NCBI GenBank assembly: GCA_947561585.1
Contig: CANNZV010000267.1
Coordinates: 279,933-343,932 of the forward strand
Direction of reading: 5' to 3'
DNA: 64,000 bases
From: Caprella mutica
Taxonomy: Eukaryota; Arthropoda; Malacostraca; Amphipoda; Caprellidae
The notes under the pieces were generated by a model that made no database searches, was not told where the DNA came from, and worked only from the letters and a program-made list of their open reading frames with translations. Positions 18,835 through 27,827 of the stretch are shown one piece after another; within the stretch, counting starts at the first letter, position 1, and each line of letters begins with the position of its first letter. The position numbers and the translations under genes were made by a program.

Positions 18835-19545
18835 TTATTTCTTCATATTTTTGCTGTATTCCAGCACTTCACTCAAATGCTGTCGCATAGCTTCCGCAGC
18901 TTTTTCTGGTTCTTGCTCAATAATATGGTGAAAAATAACTTTATGTTCTTCTAAAGATTTATAGTAGCGTCCATCCTTACAGATTTCTAGCTGTATAAAT
19001 TCGTTTATAATATCAGGAACAATAATTAACATCAATGATTTTAGAACAGGGTTTTTGCTTGCTTCCGCAATTTTTAAATGAAACATCAAATCTTCCTCTA
19101 CAGCTTGACTGCCCATTTCTACTTTATATTCATATTCTTTTAATGCTTTTCTGATATGCAAGATATCTTCCTCTGTTCTACGTTCAGCAGCCAATTTTGC
19201 AGACTCTACTTCTAAAATCACTCGTGTTTCTACTAGTGCTTTGAAGTCACTATTTTCCATTTTTAAGACATCCGTAATCAAGCCTTCCAGAGCTGCAATC
19301 CCAATACCTGCCACGATTGTTCCACTCTGTGGTAAGGTTTTCAAAATACCATAAAACTCTAGTTTTTTGATAGCATCCCGAACATTTGACCTGCCCACTC
19401 CAAGTTTAGCAGCCAATTTTCTTTCTGGCGGTAAGCGATCTCCTGGATTTAATTGTCCCGAGGAAATTAGTTCTCTAATCTGTCTAATTATTTTGTCAAC
19501 GGGGGTTTCAATAGAAATTTCTTGAAAATTTTTTAATACGTCCAT
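18835..19545 (-). CDS. GntR/FadR-family (FCD) transcription regulator
   Basis: This 236-residue regulator has an N-terminal winged helix (residues 15-80; LNPGDRLPPERKLAAKLGVGRSNVRDAIKKLE) and a C-terminal all-helical FCD ligand domain with conserved Arg/His/Asp positions (ETRVILEVESAKLAAERR, DLMFHLKIAEAS, HKVIFHHI). It is divergent from no other gene and stands at the head of the alginate catabolic genes, so it probably controls them in response to an intermediate such as KDG or DEH. A palindromic GGT/ACC site lies just upstream and suggests autoregulation. No HTCS or SusR regulator is present in the window. Confidence 0.92.
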   Translation of the reverse strand: MDVLKNFQEISIETPVDKIIRQIRELISSGQLNPGDRLPPERKLAAKLGVGRSNVRDAIKKLEFYGILKTLPQSGTIVAGIGIAALEGLITDVLKMENSDFKALVETRVILEVESAKLAAERRTEEDILHIRKALKEYEYKVEMGSQAVEEDLMFHLKIAEASKNPVLKSLMLIIVPDIINEFIQLEICKDGRYYKSLEEHKVIFHHIIEQEPEKAAEAMRQHLSEVLEYSKNMKK

Positions 19546-19576
19546 CTTTATCAGTTAGCTTTTAGTCGGATTTTTA

Positions 19577-19600
19577 AATTGGTATTTGGTCAACCAATTT
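19577..19600. promoter_or_regulatory. Candidate GntR operator
   Basis: AAATTGGT and ACCAATTT form an inverted repeat around a 9-base centre, and the inner TTGGTCAACCAA is itself a TTGGT-ACCAA palindrome. Operators of FadR/UxuR-type regulators follow the pattern TGGT-N-ACCA. It lies 31-55 bases upstream of the GntR start and next to a -7-like element, so autoregulation is the natural reading. Confidence 0.6.
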
Positions 19601-19608
19601 ATAATGAA

Positions 19609-19616
19609 CAAAAGTA
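19609..19616 (-). promoter_or_regulatory. Candidate -7 element for the GntR gene
   Basis: On the minus strand this reads TACTTTTG, matching the Bacteroidota -7 consensus TAnnTTTG. It is upstream of the candidate operator, so a repressor bound there would sit over the transcription start. Confidence 0.45.
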
Positions 19617-19782
19617 TTTCATTTTCTGAACTTTACAAATTTTTTGGCATCAAAAAAAATTAAAACTAGAAAATTTGCCTATTTATTGGGTTAAATACAT
19701 CAAAGATTGGTTGGAAGTGCATTGAAATTGTTTGCAAATATCTTTGCTTCTTTGTCCATTTTTGTAAAAAATACATTTACCT

Positions 19783-19888
19783 TGTCACGCGGTGGCATCC
19801 CCAGTCGCCTCCTGACCTTTTAGTTGTAGAATTGAGAGGCGACTGGAGGGTCACCGCGCGACGTAAAATTGCAAAAAAGGTCAAAGAA
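19783..19888. repeat. Family B element (copy B1)
   Basis: A GC-rich imperfect inverted repeat (GTCACGCGGTGGC... and AGGCGACTGGAGGG...) is followed by GACGTAAAATTGCAAAAAAG and GTCAAAGAAC. The same layout occurs at 26600 and 43682. It is non-coding. Confidence 0.6.
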
Positions 19889-19986
19889 CTATATCTTTTT
19901 CGGTCGGGCTTAATTTTTATCGTTCTTTGACAGATTACCTGGAAAAAGAAAAGTGAAATGAAAAACGACCGACCTGTCTGGGTACT

Positions 19987-20151
19987 TAAGTGCCTGGACA
20001 TATTTATTCGTGGAATTTTAGGGCTAAGATTTTTTCGATAGTTTTTTTCAAAAAATCGTTGCATGGCCGTAGTTACGGAACTATTTTTTTGGAGAAAAAT
20101 AGTGGAAAAATATCCTCTCAAAATGTCCATATAAATAATGTCACGTACTTA
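19987..20151. repeat. Family C element (copy C1)
   Basis: This roughly 165-base non-coding element starts with TAAGTGCCTGGACATATTTA and ends with the inverted counterpart ...CACGTACTTA. The interior contains an arm with TTTAGGGCTAAGATTTTTTC shared with copies at 38935 and 51462. It lies immediately upstream of the outer-membrane protein gene at 20219. Confidence 0.75.
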
Positions 20152-20218
20152 GGAACGTTGATGTTATTTTTCTTTTTTCTCCAATTACGGAATTTGTTAG
20201 AGAACCAAACAACATAAA

Positions 20219-21481
20219 ATGCGCGTATATACCATTTTTTTAGGCTTATTTTTAACGATTACGATAGGAACATTAAACGCTCAAATCAAGGGGAGTTATT
20301 GGTTTACGATGCAGACGGAATTTAGGTCTAAAGTAGAAAATAGTCAAAATAGGTTTTTTCTTAGCAATGAATTAGAAGACCGAATTTATCAAACAACTAG
20401 GGTGGATGTGGGCTATTTTTTGACTAAACGAGCGGCATTAGGAGGAGCTTTGGAGTGGCATAATGGAGTGGACTTTAAGGGGCCTGTGCCAAACAGCTTC
20501 TTTTCGCAAGAACATAATGGGCAAAGTGTGCATGGTGCAATTTATTTGCGTAATTATATAGTTAATAAACGTCGTTTTTTATTGACGTCGGAGATAGGAA
20601 CTAGTGTAGATTGGAATGCCTTTGATTGGAGTGAGGAATATATTGACCAATTTTCTAATCAATGGGATGACTGGTACTATGGGCCTAAAAGATTGTCGGT
20701 TAATTTGTTAACAAGACTAGGATTTGGAATTCGGATAAATGAAAATACTGCTTTTTTGTTAAATCTTAGCACTGAATGGTCTATTTACAGCAAAATACCT
20801 GTATCAGGAAATAGTGGAGAGTGGCGATTAGAGTCTTCTAGTGGAGGATTGGGAGGGCGTATTGAGTATTATTTTAGCCACCCCAAACGTGTTTTATATC
20901 AGCGATTTCAGAAGCCTTTTGAGCAAAAACGAAGTTATTGGGAAGCTGATGGGCAGCTTTTTGCCAGAAATAGAGAAGAAGGTTTGGGTATAAAAGTGGC
21001 TTATGGAAAGTATTATCCGGCGGGTTTTTCGACTCGCTTTTGGGTGCAATTGAACAATGAATACCGTCTAATGCCCCTCACGACGAAGAGTTCGGTAGGG
21101 GCGGCTATTCAAAAGTATAAAAGGCTAAAAAAACTTGAAAATGCCTTTTGGGTGTGGGGTGTTCATTTAGCGTTTCAAGATGTTGATGACAATGGTTTTT
21201 ATTTCAAAGTTGAAACTAAAACAATGCTAGAACATTGGTCTGCTAATCGAGTGCGTTTTGCGGTAGGAAGCACGGCTGCCTTTACGTTTTATGAAGCTCG
21301 CTATGAGTGGATGGGGCGTGGTGAAGCAGAGTATTTTTTTAGCCCTAATTTTAGCTGGCAAGCGTCTGTTGCGCTGCCAATTATGCAAAATGCTTGGTCA
21401 GAAGCAGATAGAAATAGCAATACGAGCTATCAACGTTGGGAAGGAAATACAACGGAGCTTGCTGCGCGTATTTGGTTTTAA
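20219..21481 (+). CDS. Predicted outer-membrane beta-barrel protein
   Basis: This 420-residue protein has a signal peptide ending at LNAQ (about residue 22) and alternating aromatic strands throughout (RVDVGYFLTKRAALGGALEWH, VRFAVGSTAAFTFYEARYEW), and it ends in aromatic ARIWF, as outer-membrane barrels do. I do not recognise a named family. It is convergent with the PorV-like gene, 26 bases apart. The start ATG lies 67 bases past a family C repeat. Confidence 0.7.
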   Translation: MRVYTIFLGLFLTITIGTLNAQIKGSYWFTMQTEFRSKVENSQNRFFLSNELEDRIYQTTRVDVGYFLTKRAALGGALEWHNGVDFKGPVPNSFFSQEHNGQSVHGAIYLRNYIVNKRRFLLTSEIGTSVDWNAFDWSEEYIDQFSNQWDDWYYGPKRLSVNLLTRLGFGIRINENTAFLLNLSTEWSIYSKIPVSGNSGEWRLESSSGGLGGRIEYYFSHPKRVLYQRFQKPFEQKRSYWEADGQLFARNREEGLGIKVAYGKYYPAGFSTRFWVQLNNEYRLMPLTTKSSVGAAIQKYKRLKKLENAFWVWGVHLAFQDVDDNGFYFKVETKTMLEHWSANRVRFAVGSTAAFTFYEARYEWMGRGEAEYFFSPNFSWQASVALPIMQNAWSEADRNSNTSYQRWEGNTTELAARIWF

Positions 21482-21507
21482 AGAAAAACGATGTTCTATA
21501 CCAAATT

Positions 21508-22338
21508 TTACAAACCATAGCGCAAACCAAAGCCAGGCGTAAAACCCAAGACTGGATGCCAAGTGGAAGCTACATCTAAATGGATGTTTTGCTTTAAGTG
21601 TAGTCCAAGACCAAAGCTAGCCGTCGAAGGATTAGTGGCAATGCCAGCCCGTAAACTCAAGGGCTCAGCAATACGATATTCAATGCCTGCTCGTACTCTT
21701 GCTTTAAAATCAATATCTTTTTGCACTTCTGCTGAAAGGCTTACTTTTTCGCTTGGCAAATAGGCCAAACCTAGGCGTAGTACCGTCGGCAAAGGTTCAT
21801 CAATTGCTATATCTTGACGCATGGGGCTGAATAAATGTGCTCCAATACGTAGGGTTTTACTCAATTGCGACTGCAAACCAACTTCAAAAGTAAGGACGCC
21901 TTTGCTGCCATATTCTGGAATACGCGTGTTCAGATAGTCAATTTGTGCCCCCAAACTTAGTTTGTCAAACAGTTTTCTGGCATAAGCCAAACCTATTTTT
22001 TGCTCATTATATTGCTCAAAACCGTAGTAGTGCATCGTCAAGCCAAATACGCCCGCGCCTTTAGTCGGCATGACCGCTGCGGCCGACAAACCATTGAGTT
22101 CTATTAGGTTAAAACGACGTTCGGCAGCCGCCATTGCACTGAAGCCTTTTAGTTTGCCTAAGCCTGCCTGATTGCCAAATGCTGCCTCCGTTCCTTCAAG
22201 GGCAACCGTTGCGCCACCCATCGCCAAACCGCGTGCGCCACCAGTAAAAGTTACTCCGTTTTGTGCCGTCATTTGTAAGGCAGTAAGGCAGAAGATGATT
22301 AGTGTTAAGTAGTTGATAGTCAGTTTGTTATTTTGCAT
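21508..22338 (-). CDS. PorV/PorQ-like outer-membrane protein
   Basis: This 276-residue protein has a signal peptide (ending near TAQ, residue 26) followed by the motif GGARGLAMGGATVALEG and AAFGNQAGLGKL, typical of the FadL-like PorV/PorQ/UPF0164 barrels linked to type IX secretion. It ends in FGLRYGL. PorV family proteins shuttle or anchor type IX cargo; whether this paralogue does so is unknown, as no other T9SS core gene is adjacent. Confidence 0.72.
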   Translation of the reverse strand: MQNNKLTINYLTLIIFCLTALQMTAQNGVTFTGGARGLAMGGATVALEGTEAAFGNQAGLGKLKGFSAMAAAERRFNLIELNGLSAAAVMPTKGAGVFGLTMHYYGFEQYNEQKIGLAYARKLFDKLSLGAQIDYLNTRIPEYGSKGVLTFEVGLQSQLSKTLRIGAHLFSPMRQDIAIDEPLPTVLRLGLAYLPSEKVSLSAEVQKDIDFKARVRAGIEYRIAEPLSLRAGIATNPSTASFGLGLHLKQNIHLDVASTWHPVLGFTPGFGLRYGL

Positions 22339-22699
22339 TTTGCTGTGTTTTTATTGCAAATTTTTTCTCAGTTGGAAAAGCGGTTGTTGCTTGCTATTTT
22401 GCCATGAAATTCACTAGATGAAGTCATGTTTTATCTTTGTTTTTTCGTCCTTACTTAGTGTTTATAGCTGCGTAAATCTACGCCTTCTTCGATAATTTTA
22501 TGGCATATTTAGAGATAATTTAGAGATAATCTTTAATGTTTTCGTTCTTTTATAGATTCAGTGAAAAAAGAAAAGTGACCGCAGGAAGCGTTCATTTTAT
22601 TGGCTCTTTGACAATTTTTGCAAAACGTTTCTACTCTCTTACCTAAAATCTATGAATATACACTGGCTGCGTCAATCGTTTTTTCGGTCTATTTTAATT
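22339..22699. other. Intergenic gap with a family B end
   Basis: This 361-base AT-rich gap has no ORF. It contains a direct repeat of TTTAGAGATAA near 22508-22530 and, at 22602-22625, GGCTCTTTGACAATTTTTGC plus four bases, identical to the reverse complement of the right end of element B2. It is probably a decayed family B copy. No promoter or terminator is clear. Confidence 0.5.
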
Positions 22700-23395
22700 T
22701 TAGCGGCCGTTCAAAAGCCATTTGTAAGTATTAGCAAGGCTTTGTTGAGAAGCTCCCAAACGATACATTGTGAAGACAATACTATTGGCTATTTGTACAC
22801 GTAGCCAGCTATTTTTGTCGTATTTTCTAGCACTGACAAGAACGTCATTCTGAATGACTTTATAAGGCATCTCTTTAGCGGCACGATGTATGAGGTCGTA
22901 TTCTTCCATGATAATAAAATCTTCCTTATAGCCACCCAATTTATCAAAAGCAGCTCTAGTGATAAAAATACTTTGGTCGCCTCCACGCACAAACATTTTA
23001 TTGAAGCGGGTCAGGTAACTATTCAATTTCAAAATAGGGCGGTCGCTATCAAATTTGAAACGAAAACCGCCAATTTGGTAGCCTTCTTCTACAGCAGCTT
23101 TTATGTCTTCAAAGCAGCTTTTAGGAGGCAATGCATCGGCGTGAACGAAGTACAAAATATCGCTTTTCTGACTAAAACTTGCACCATAATTCATTTGTAC
23201 GGCACGTCCTCGTTTGGGAGAAAGTAGGGCTTGTGCACCAGCAGCTTTTGCTTTTTGGAGCGTATTGTCGGTACTATTGGCATCTACCACTATTATTTTT
23301 TCAATACAATCTTGGCCGCAATCTTGTAATCGTCGAATGAGTCGGTCGATGTTTTCTGCCTCATTTAGAGTTGGTATGATGATACTAATTTGCAC
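22700..23395 (-). CDS. GT2 glycosyltransferase (TIGR04283-like)
   Basis: This 231-residue GT-A fold enzyme starts ISIIPTLNEAENIDRLI and has VVDANSTDNT, the region SDILYFVHADALPP with the metal-binding DxD-like HADA, and KLGGYKEDFIIMEEYDLI, all typical of the short TIGR04283 glycosyltransferases. No membrane segment is obvious. The acceptor is unknown. It stands alone, convergent to nothing, followed by a terminator shared with pdhB. Confidence 0.82.
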   Translation of the reverse strand: MQISIIIPTLNEAENIDRLIRRLQDCGQDCIEKIIVVDANSTDNTLQKAKAAGAQALLSPKRGRAVQMNYGASFSQKSDILYFVHADALPPKSCFEDIKAAVEEGYQIGGFRFKFDSDRPILKLNSYLTRFNKMFVRGGDQSIFITRAAFDKLGGYKEDFIIMEEYDLIHRAAKEMPYKVIQNDVLVSARKYDKNSWLRVQIANSIVFTMYRLGASQQSLANTYKWLLNGR

Positions 23396-23502
23396 AGTGC
23401 TTAATGATTGAATGATTGATAGAAGGGGTGAATCCGATTATATAAAGTAAGACGGCATTCTCAAGCCGTGACTATCAGAGGGGCATTAAAAAAAGAACGT
23501 AA

Positions 23503-23545
23503 AAAAAGTGTGTTAGATTACAAAATATCTAACACACTTTTTATT
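23503..23545. terminator. Bidirectional terminator after pdhB
   Basis: Stem AAGTGTGTTAGAT / ATCTAACACACTT with an A run before and T run after, directly beyond the 3' end of pdhB on the minus strand. Confidence 0.8.
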
Positions 23546-23569
23546 TATAATCAATTGTTAATCAGTTGA

Positions 23570-24556
23570 TTATCTTGCGTAAGATACTTGCTTTACTGCT
23601 GCGATAATTTTCGCAGGATTTGGTAAGTAAGCATCTACATAAGCTGCCGCATAGGGTAGGGAAGTGTCGGCACTATTCACACGAATAACAGGCGCGTCCA
23701 AGTAGTCAAACGCATATTTTTGCACCTCATAAGTCACCTCAGCAGATACTCCAGCAAATGGCCAGCTTTCATCCACTACGATTAAACGGTTCGTTTTCTT
23801 TACGCTTTCCACTATCGTTTTATAGTCTAGCGGACGAATAGTCCGTAGGTCGATTATCTCTGCGCTAATGCCTTCTTTGGCCAGTTCGTCTGCTGCTTTT
23901 TCGCATTCCAATACCATTTTATTGAAACTCACCAAAGTGACATCTGTCCCTTCGCGGCGTACTTTTGCTTTGCCAATTGGCACTAAAATGTCATCACCTT
24001 CGGGCACAAAGCCTTTGTGGCCATATAGCATTTCGCTTTCCATAATACATATGGGGTCATCGTCGCGAATAGCTGATTTTAGTAAGCCTTTGGCATCGGC
24101 AGGGTCAATAGAAGATATGACTTTCAAGCCTGGACAGTTGGCCAACCAAGCTTCAAAAGTTTGGCTATGCTGTTGTGCTAGTTGACCTGCGGCACCACTC
24201 GGGCCACGGAAAACGATTGGACATTTATACTGACCTGCTGATTGAGAAAGGGTCTTAGCTGCGTTATTCACAATTTGGTCAAATGCCAAAACAGCAAAAT
24301 TCCAAGTCATAAATTCTACAATCGGGCGTAAGCCATTCATGGCAGCGCCAACGCCAATTCCTGCAAAACCTAGCTCGGCAATCGGCGTGTCAATCACACG
24401 TTTTGGACCAAACTCGTCGAGCATTCCTTTACTCACTTTATAAGCACCATTGTATTGTGCTACCTCTTCACCCATTAAAAAGACGTTTTCGTCGCGACGC
24501 ATTTCTTCGCTCATGGCCTCTCTTAAGGCATCTCGGAGTGCTATTTCTCTTGACAT
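23570..24556 (-). CDS. pdhB: Pyruvate dehydrogenase E1 component, beta subunit
   Basis: This 328-residue transketolase-family protein makes the beta chain of the E1 component that decarboxylates pyruvate to feed acetyl-CoA. Recognisable segments: REAMSEEMRRDENVFLMGEEV, RVIDTPIAELGFAGIGVGAA, FRGPSGAAGQLAQQHSQ and LRTIRPLDYKTIVESVKKT. Length and ends match PdhB. The alpha subunit is not adjacent, so the E1 genes are separated in this genome. Confidence 0.93.
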   Translation of the reverse strand: MSREIALRDALREAMSEEMRRDENVFLMGEEVAQYNGAYKVSKGMLDEFGPKRVIDTPIAELGFAGIGVGAAMNGLRPIVEFMTWNFAVLAFDQIVNNAAKTLSQSAGQYKCPIVFRGPSGAAGQLAQQHSQTFEAWLANCPGLKVISSIDPADAKGLLKSAIRDDDPICIMESEMLYGHKGFVPEGDDILVPIGKAKVRREGTDVTLVSFNKMVLECEKAADELAKEGISAEIIDLRTIRPLDYKTIVESVKKTNRLIVVDESWPFAGVSAEVTYEVQKYAFDYLDAPVIRVNSADTSLPYAAAYVDAYLPNPAKIIAAVKQVSYAR

Positions 24557-24743
24557 TTGCTATTGGTAGTTAGTAGATTGGTAAATAAGTAATTAGTACT
24601 AATATTACTAATCTTTTTTTTTAAGGACTGCAAAGTTAATAATTATCATTATTTGAACAAGTATCTGGGGAAGTAGTTCATAGAATATCCTTTCTTTGGA
24701 GTGATGTAAGTATTAACTTGACTGAACTACTTAGGAACGATGA

Positions 24744-24892
24744 GTGTACTCCGAAAAGTAAAATTAAACAGAATTAACGGACTTGTATAGGATTAATTTA
24801 TTTGTAAAGCACTGATTATTAGCGCATTAAAAAATTATAAAATCCAGTATAATCCTGTTAATCCTGTCTAAATGACTTTTCGGAGTACACCC
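24744..24892. mobile_element. Family D MITE-like element with flanking duplication
   Basis: Terminal inverted repeats GTGTACTCCGAAAAGT and ACTTTTCGGAGTACAC (16 bases, perfect) bound a 147-base non-coding core. Both sides carry the 8-base direct repeat AACGATGA (24736-24743 and 24893-24900), which looks like a target-site duplication. No transposase is encoded, so it would need one in trans. Confidence 0.7.
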
Positions 24893-25347
24893 AACGATGA
24901 AATAATAAGTTGTAACAAGATTGGTGAATTATTTTGGTCTTAGGTTTTCTTTGAAAGAAAGATAATTATTAATACTTTGACCACTAGGGGCAGGCTGATT
25001 TCAAGAGGAAAATGGAAGCGCTAAATCCTGTCAAACCTTATCAATTATTGTTTTATTGTTCCTTACTTTAATAATACAAGAAGTTATTACCTTGCTTTTA
25101 GGCATATTTTTTGCTGTAAAAGCAACGAATATAAACGGATAAATGATTGATTTTCAATATCTTATAAAGACCTGAAAGTCAAATTACTATGAATTTTATT
25201 TTTAGTAATTTATTCTTTATATTTGATACAACAACAACAAACTAGAACAAATAACATGCACTAATGCAATTATTTTTACCCCCAGTAAAAAGAATCGGCG
25301 CTATTTCCCCCACTGCGCAAGGCATTCCTTATTCAATAAAAACCACT
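24893..25347. other. AT-rich gap upstream of the PorP/SprF gene
   Basis: No ORF or RNA is recognised here. The right half should hold the promoter of the PorP/SprF-like gene, but no element matches the TAnnTTTG consensus convincingly. Confidence 0.4.
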
Positions 25348-26451
25348 ATGCCTTCAGTACAAAAATACCTTCGACTACTTGTGTACAGTACCATGCTTTG
25401 CTTTTTTCAGAGTCAAATCTATGCGCAACAAGACCCGATGTTTACCAATTATATGTTCAATACATTGAGCTATAATCCTGCTTATGCTGGTAGTAAAGAC
25501 TACCTTTCTGCAAATATTGTTTACCGAAATCAATGGTTTGGTTGGAATGAAGACCGCAATAATTTGAATAGCGAGTCGAATGGCGGCGCACCTATTTCGC
25601 AGACTTTTACCCTGCATGGGCCACTCAATAAGCGCGTTGGTTTAGGAGTCAGTGTGGTCAATGATCAAATCGGAGCAACATCTAGCACGGGGGCGAATTT
25701 CAGTTATGCTTATCGCATTAAATTCGGACAAGGTGCTCTAAATGTCGCCTTGCAGGCTGGTTTTCAGAACTTTAGAGCAGATTGGAATCAACTTGTTTTT
25801 AAAGACCCTCAGCAATTAGACCGCTCTTTTCAGAACACTAATCCATCGCTTTGGATACCTAACTTCGGTACAGGTGTTTACTATCAAGATGATGATTTTT
25901 ATATCGGTATTTCCGTGCCACGCTTATTGAATTTGCCTCTACGAGAACTCAAACAAGACGATAATCGCTTACGTGTTGCACAGACTTATCAGCATTATTA
26001 CGTGACTGGTGGTGCGGTTTTTCCAATCAAATCAGATGACCTTGTTTTTAAGCCTTCTATTCTCATTAAAAGTGTGGAACTGTTAAGTAGCTTCAATAAA
26101 TCTGGAAATCGTTTACGTACCGTTGGTGCGCCTACTGCTGTGGATATTGATGTGTCTTTATTGATGCAACAGACCTTTTGGATAGGCTTGAGTTTTAGGG
26201 CAGCCTTAGAAGAAACACTGGTGAATAATTCGACACCAAACGACCCCTCAGTGACGACTTATTCGCTAGGAAGACATGATAGCTTTGATTTATGGGTAGC
26301 TTTTTTCTTGAATAATGGTTTACGCATTGGCTTTTCTTATGACTATCCAGTGAGTAAGCTCCAACTATATTCTGCAGGTTCTTTTGAGGTAATGATGGGC
26401 TATGATTTTAACTATACTACTGATAAAGTTAGCTCACCGAGGTATTTTTAG
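25348..26451 (+). CDS. PorP/SprF-family outer-membrane protein
   Basis: The protein (367 residues from the chosen start) has a signal peptide ending at QIYAQ, then the PorP/SprF hallmark QDPMFTNYMFNTLSYNPAYAGS and later repeated barrel strands (LWIPNFGTGVYYQDDDFYIGISVPRL, RIGFSYDYP). The family forms outer-membrane proteins that work with type IX secretion and surface adhesins. The frame opens at 25264, but the ATG at 25348 places a proper signal peptide at the N-terminus. No adhesin gene of the SprB type is adjacent. Confidence 0.88.
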   Translation: MPSVQKYLRLLVYSTMLCFFQSQIYAQQDPMFTNYMFNTLSYNPAYAGSKDYLSANIVYRNQWFGWNEDRNNLNSESNGGAPISQTFTLHGPLNKRVGLGVSVVNDQIGATSSTGANFSYAYRIKFGQGALNVALQAGFQNFRADWNQLVFKDPQQLDRSFQNTNPSLWIPNFGTGVYYQDDDFYIGISVPRLLNLPLRELKQDDNRLRVAQTYQHYYVTGGAVFPIKSDDLVFKPSILIKSVELLSSFNKSGNRLRTVGAPTAVDIDVSLLMQQTFWIGLSFRAALEETLVNNSTPNDPSVTTYSLGRHDSFDLWVAFFLNNGLRIGFSYDYPVSKLQLYSAGSFEVMMGYDFNYTTDKVSSPRYF

Positions 26452-26477
26452 AAAGAATGGTTTTGAAACCACCTTCT

Positions 26478-26523
26478 AAAAAAAAAATCACTACACCTGT
26501 ATGGGTGGAGTGATTTTTTTTTG
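26478..26523. terminator. Terminator after the PorP/SprF gene
   Basis: A run of A, stem AATCACT / AGTGATT enclosing an inner CCACC-like loop stem, then a long T run. It starts 26 bases after the stop codon. Confidence 0.78.
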
Positions 26524-26580
26524 AGGAAAATAGCGAAAAAAGCATCCTCATAAATTACCGAAATAATTGGTGTATTCAGG
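26513..26580. repeat. Truncated family C element
   Basis: The stretch TTTTGAGGAAAATAGCGAAA followed by CTCATAAATTACCGAAATAA matches the right half of copy C3 at 43590-43656. The left half is missing, so this looks like a decayed copy. Confidence 0.45.
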
Positions 26581-26599
26581 TATTTATATTCTAATTTAT

Positions 26600-26696
26600 G
26601 GTTCTTTGACAATTCTTGCAATTCTACGTCGCGCGGCGACTCGAGGTCGCCGCACGACCAGGAAACCGCATTTTTTGCAAAAATTGTCAAAGAGCC
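26600..26696. repeat. Family B element (copy B2)
   Basis: Outer inverted repeat GGTTCTTTGACAATTCTTGC / GCAAAAATTGTCAAAGAGCC encloses an inner GC-rich hairpin GTCGCGCGGCGAC / GTCGCCGCACGAC. It is the most symmetrical copy of the family. Confidence 0.75.
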
Positions 26697-26778
26697 TAAT
26701 TTATATTCTAAAAGAACGAACAAATAGTAGTTGACGTAGCTGTCCGTGCACCGTTCAGCCTAAAACCGTCTATCTTCC

Positions 26779-27735
26779 TTAATTATTCGCTTTATAAGCT
26801 TTCATTTCTTCTACCAATTTAGGTACAACTTCGAAAGCATCACCAACAATACCATAGTCAGCCGCTTTGAAAAACGGAGCTTCTGGGTCTTTATTGATGA
26901 CCACAATTACTTTAGAATTATTGACACCAGCCAAGTGCTGAATAGCGCCAGAAATACCAATTGCGATGTATAAATTCGGGCGAATAGCCACACCTGTTTG
27001 TCCTACGTGTTCGTGGTGAGGTCTCCAGCCGGTATCCGCTACTGGGCGAGAACAAGCCGTTGTTGCGCCTAATACTTCTGCCAAATCTTCCACCATGCCC
27101 CAGTTTTCTGGGCCTTTTAAACCACGACCTGCTGACACGACTAATTCTGCTTCTGGCAAAGGCACCATGCCGCCATCTTCGCGCTTGACTTCTTTGATAG
27201 TCACGCGACCTGCGGGCACAGCGATGTCCAAATTTTCAACTTCAACGGCACTACCGACGGCTTGCGGTGGCAATGAATTGCCCATTAAAGACAAGACTTT
27301 TTTTGCGCTAGATACTTCGTAAGTAGCGATTGCTTTGCCAGAGAACACAGATTTTTTCACTTTGAAAGAACCGTCATTTGTTGGCACTGCATTTACGCCA
27401 GCTACCGAGCCCGCATCCATACGAGCCGCCAAACGACCCAACAAAGATTTGCCAGTAGAGGTGTGTGGTACAATCAGCACTTCAGCACCTAGATTATTCG
27501 CCGCATCGGCGAGTACAGAAGTATATGCTTGGCTATCGAAGCCGCCTACATTTGCTACTTGATATACTTTTGATGCACCATAAGTGCCTAATTGACCAGC
27601 ATCAGTTGCCTCGCCCAACACGATAGCAGCACAGTCGGTGCCTAAAACTTGCGCGGTTTTATATCCATAAGTCACTGCTTCAAAAGCAGCTTTTTTGAAT
27701 GTTCCATTTTGCGCTTCTGCAAATACTAAAACCAT
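26779..27735 (-). CDS. etfA: Electron transfer flavoprotein, alpha subunit
   Basis: This 318-residue protein binds FAD and, with EtfB, passes electrons from acyl-CoA and other dehydrogenases toward quinone. The C-terminal FAD domain shows AELVVSAGRGLKG, SRPVADTGW, VGQTGVAIRPNLYIAIGISGAIQHLAG and INKDPEAPFFKAADYGIVGD, the classical EtfA signature. It lies 92 bases downstream of etfB, co-oriented. Confidence 0.95.
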   Translation of the reverse strand: MVLVFAEAQNGTFKKAAFEAVTYGYKTAQVLGTDCAAIVLGEATDAGQLGTYGASKVYQVANVGGFDSQAYTSVLADAANNLGAEVLIVPHTSTGKSLLGRLAARMDAGSVAGVNAVPTNDGSFKVKKSVFSGKAIATYEVSSAKKVLSLMGNSLPPQAVGSAVEVENLDIAVPAGRVTIKEVKREDGGMVPLPEAELVVSAGRGLKGPENWGMVEDLAEVLGATTACSRPVADTGWRPHHEHVGQTGVAIRPNLYIAIGISGAIQHLAGVNNSKVIVVINKDPEAPFFKAADYGIVGDAFEVVPKLVEEMKAYKANN

Positions 27736-27827
27736 TATATTGTTTATTTATTATTGTCTATTGAATATTGTTTACTGCCGATTGTTACTGACTTTTTAAT
27801 CATCAATAATCAACCATCAATATACAA

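Noticed and set aside
19777..20130. A 117-codon minus-strand open frame upstream of the outer-membrane protein gene.
   Set aside because: It runs through family B and C repeats, has no recognisable motif, and its composition follows the repeats.
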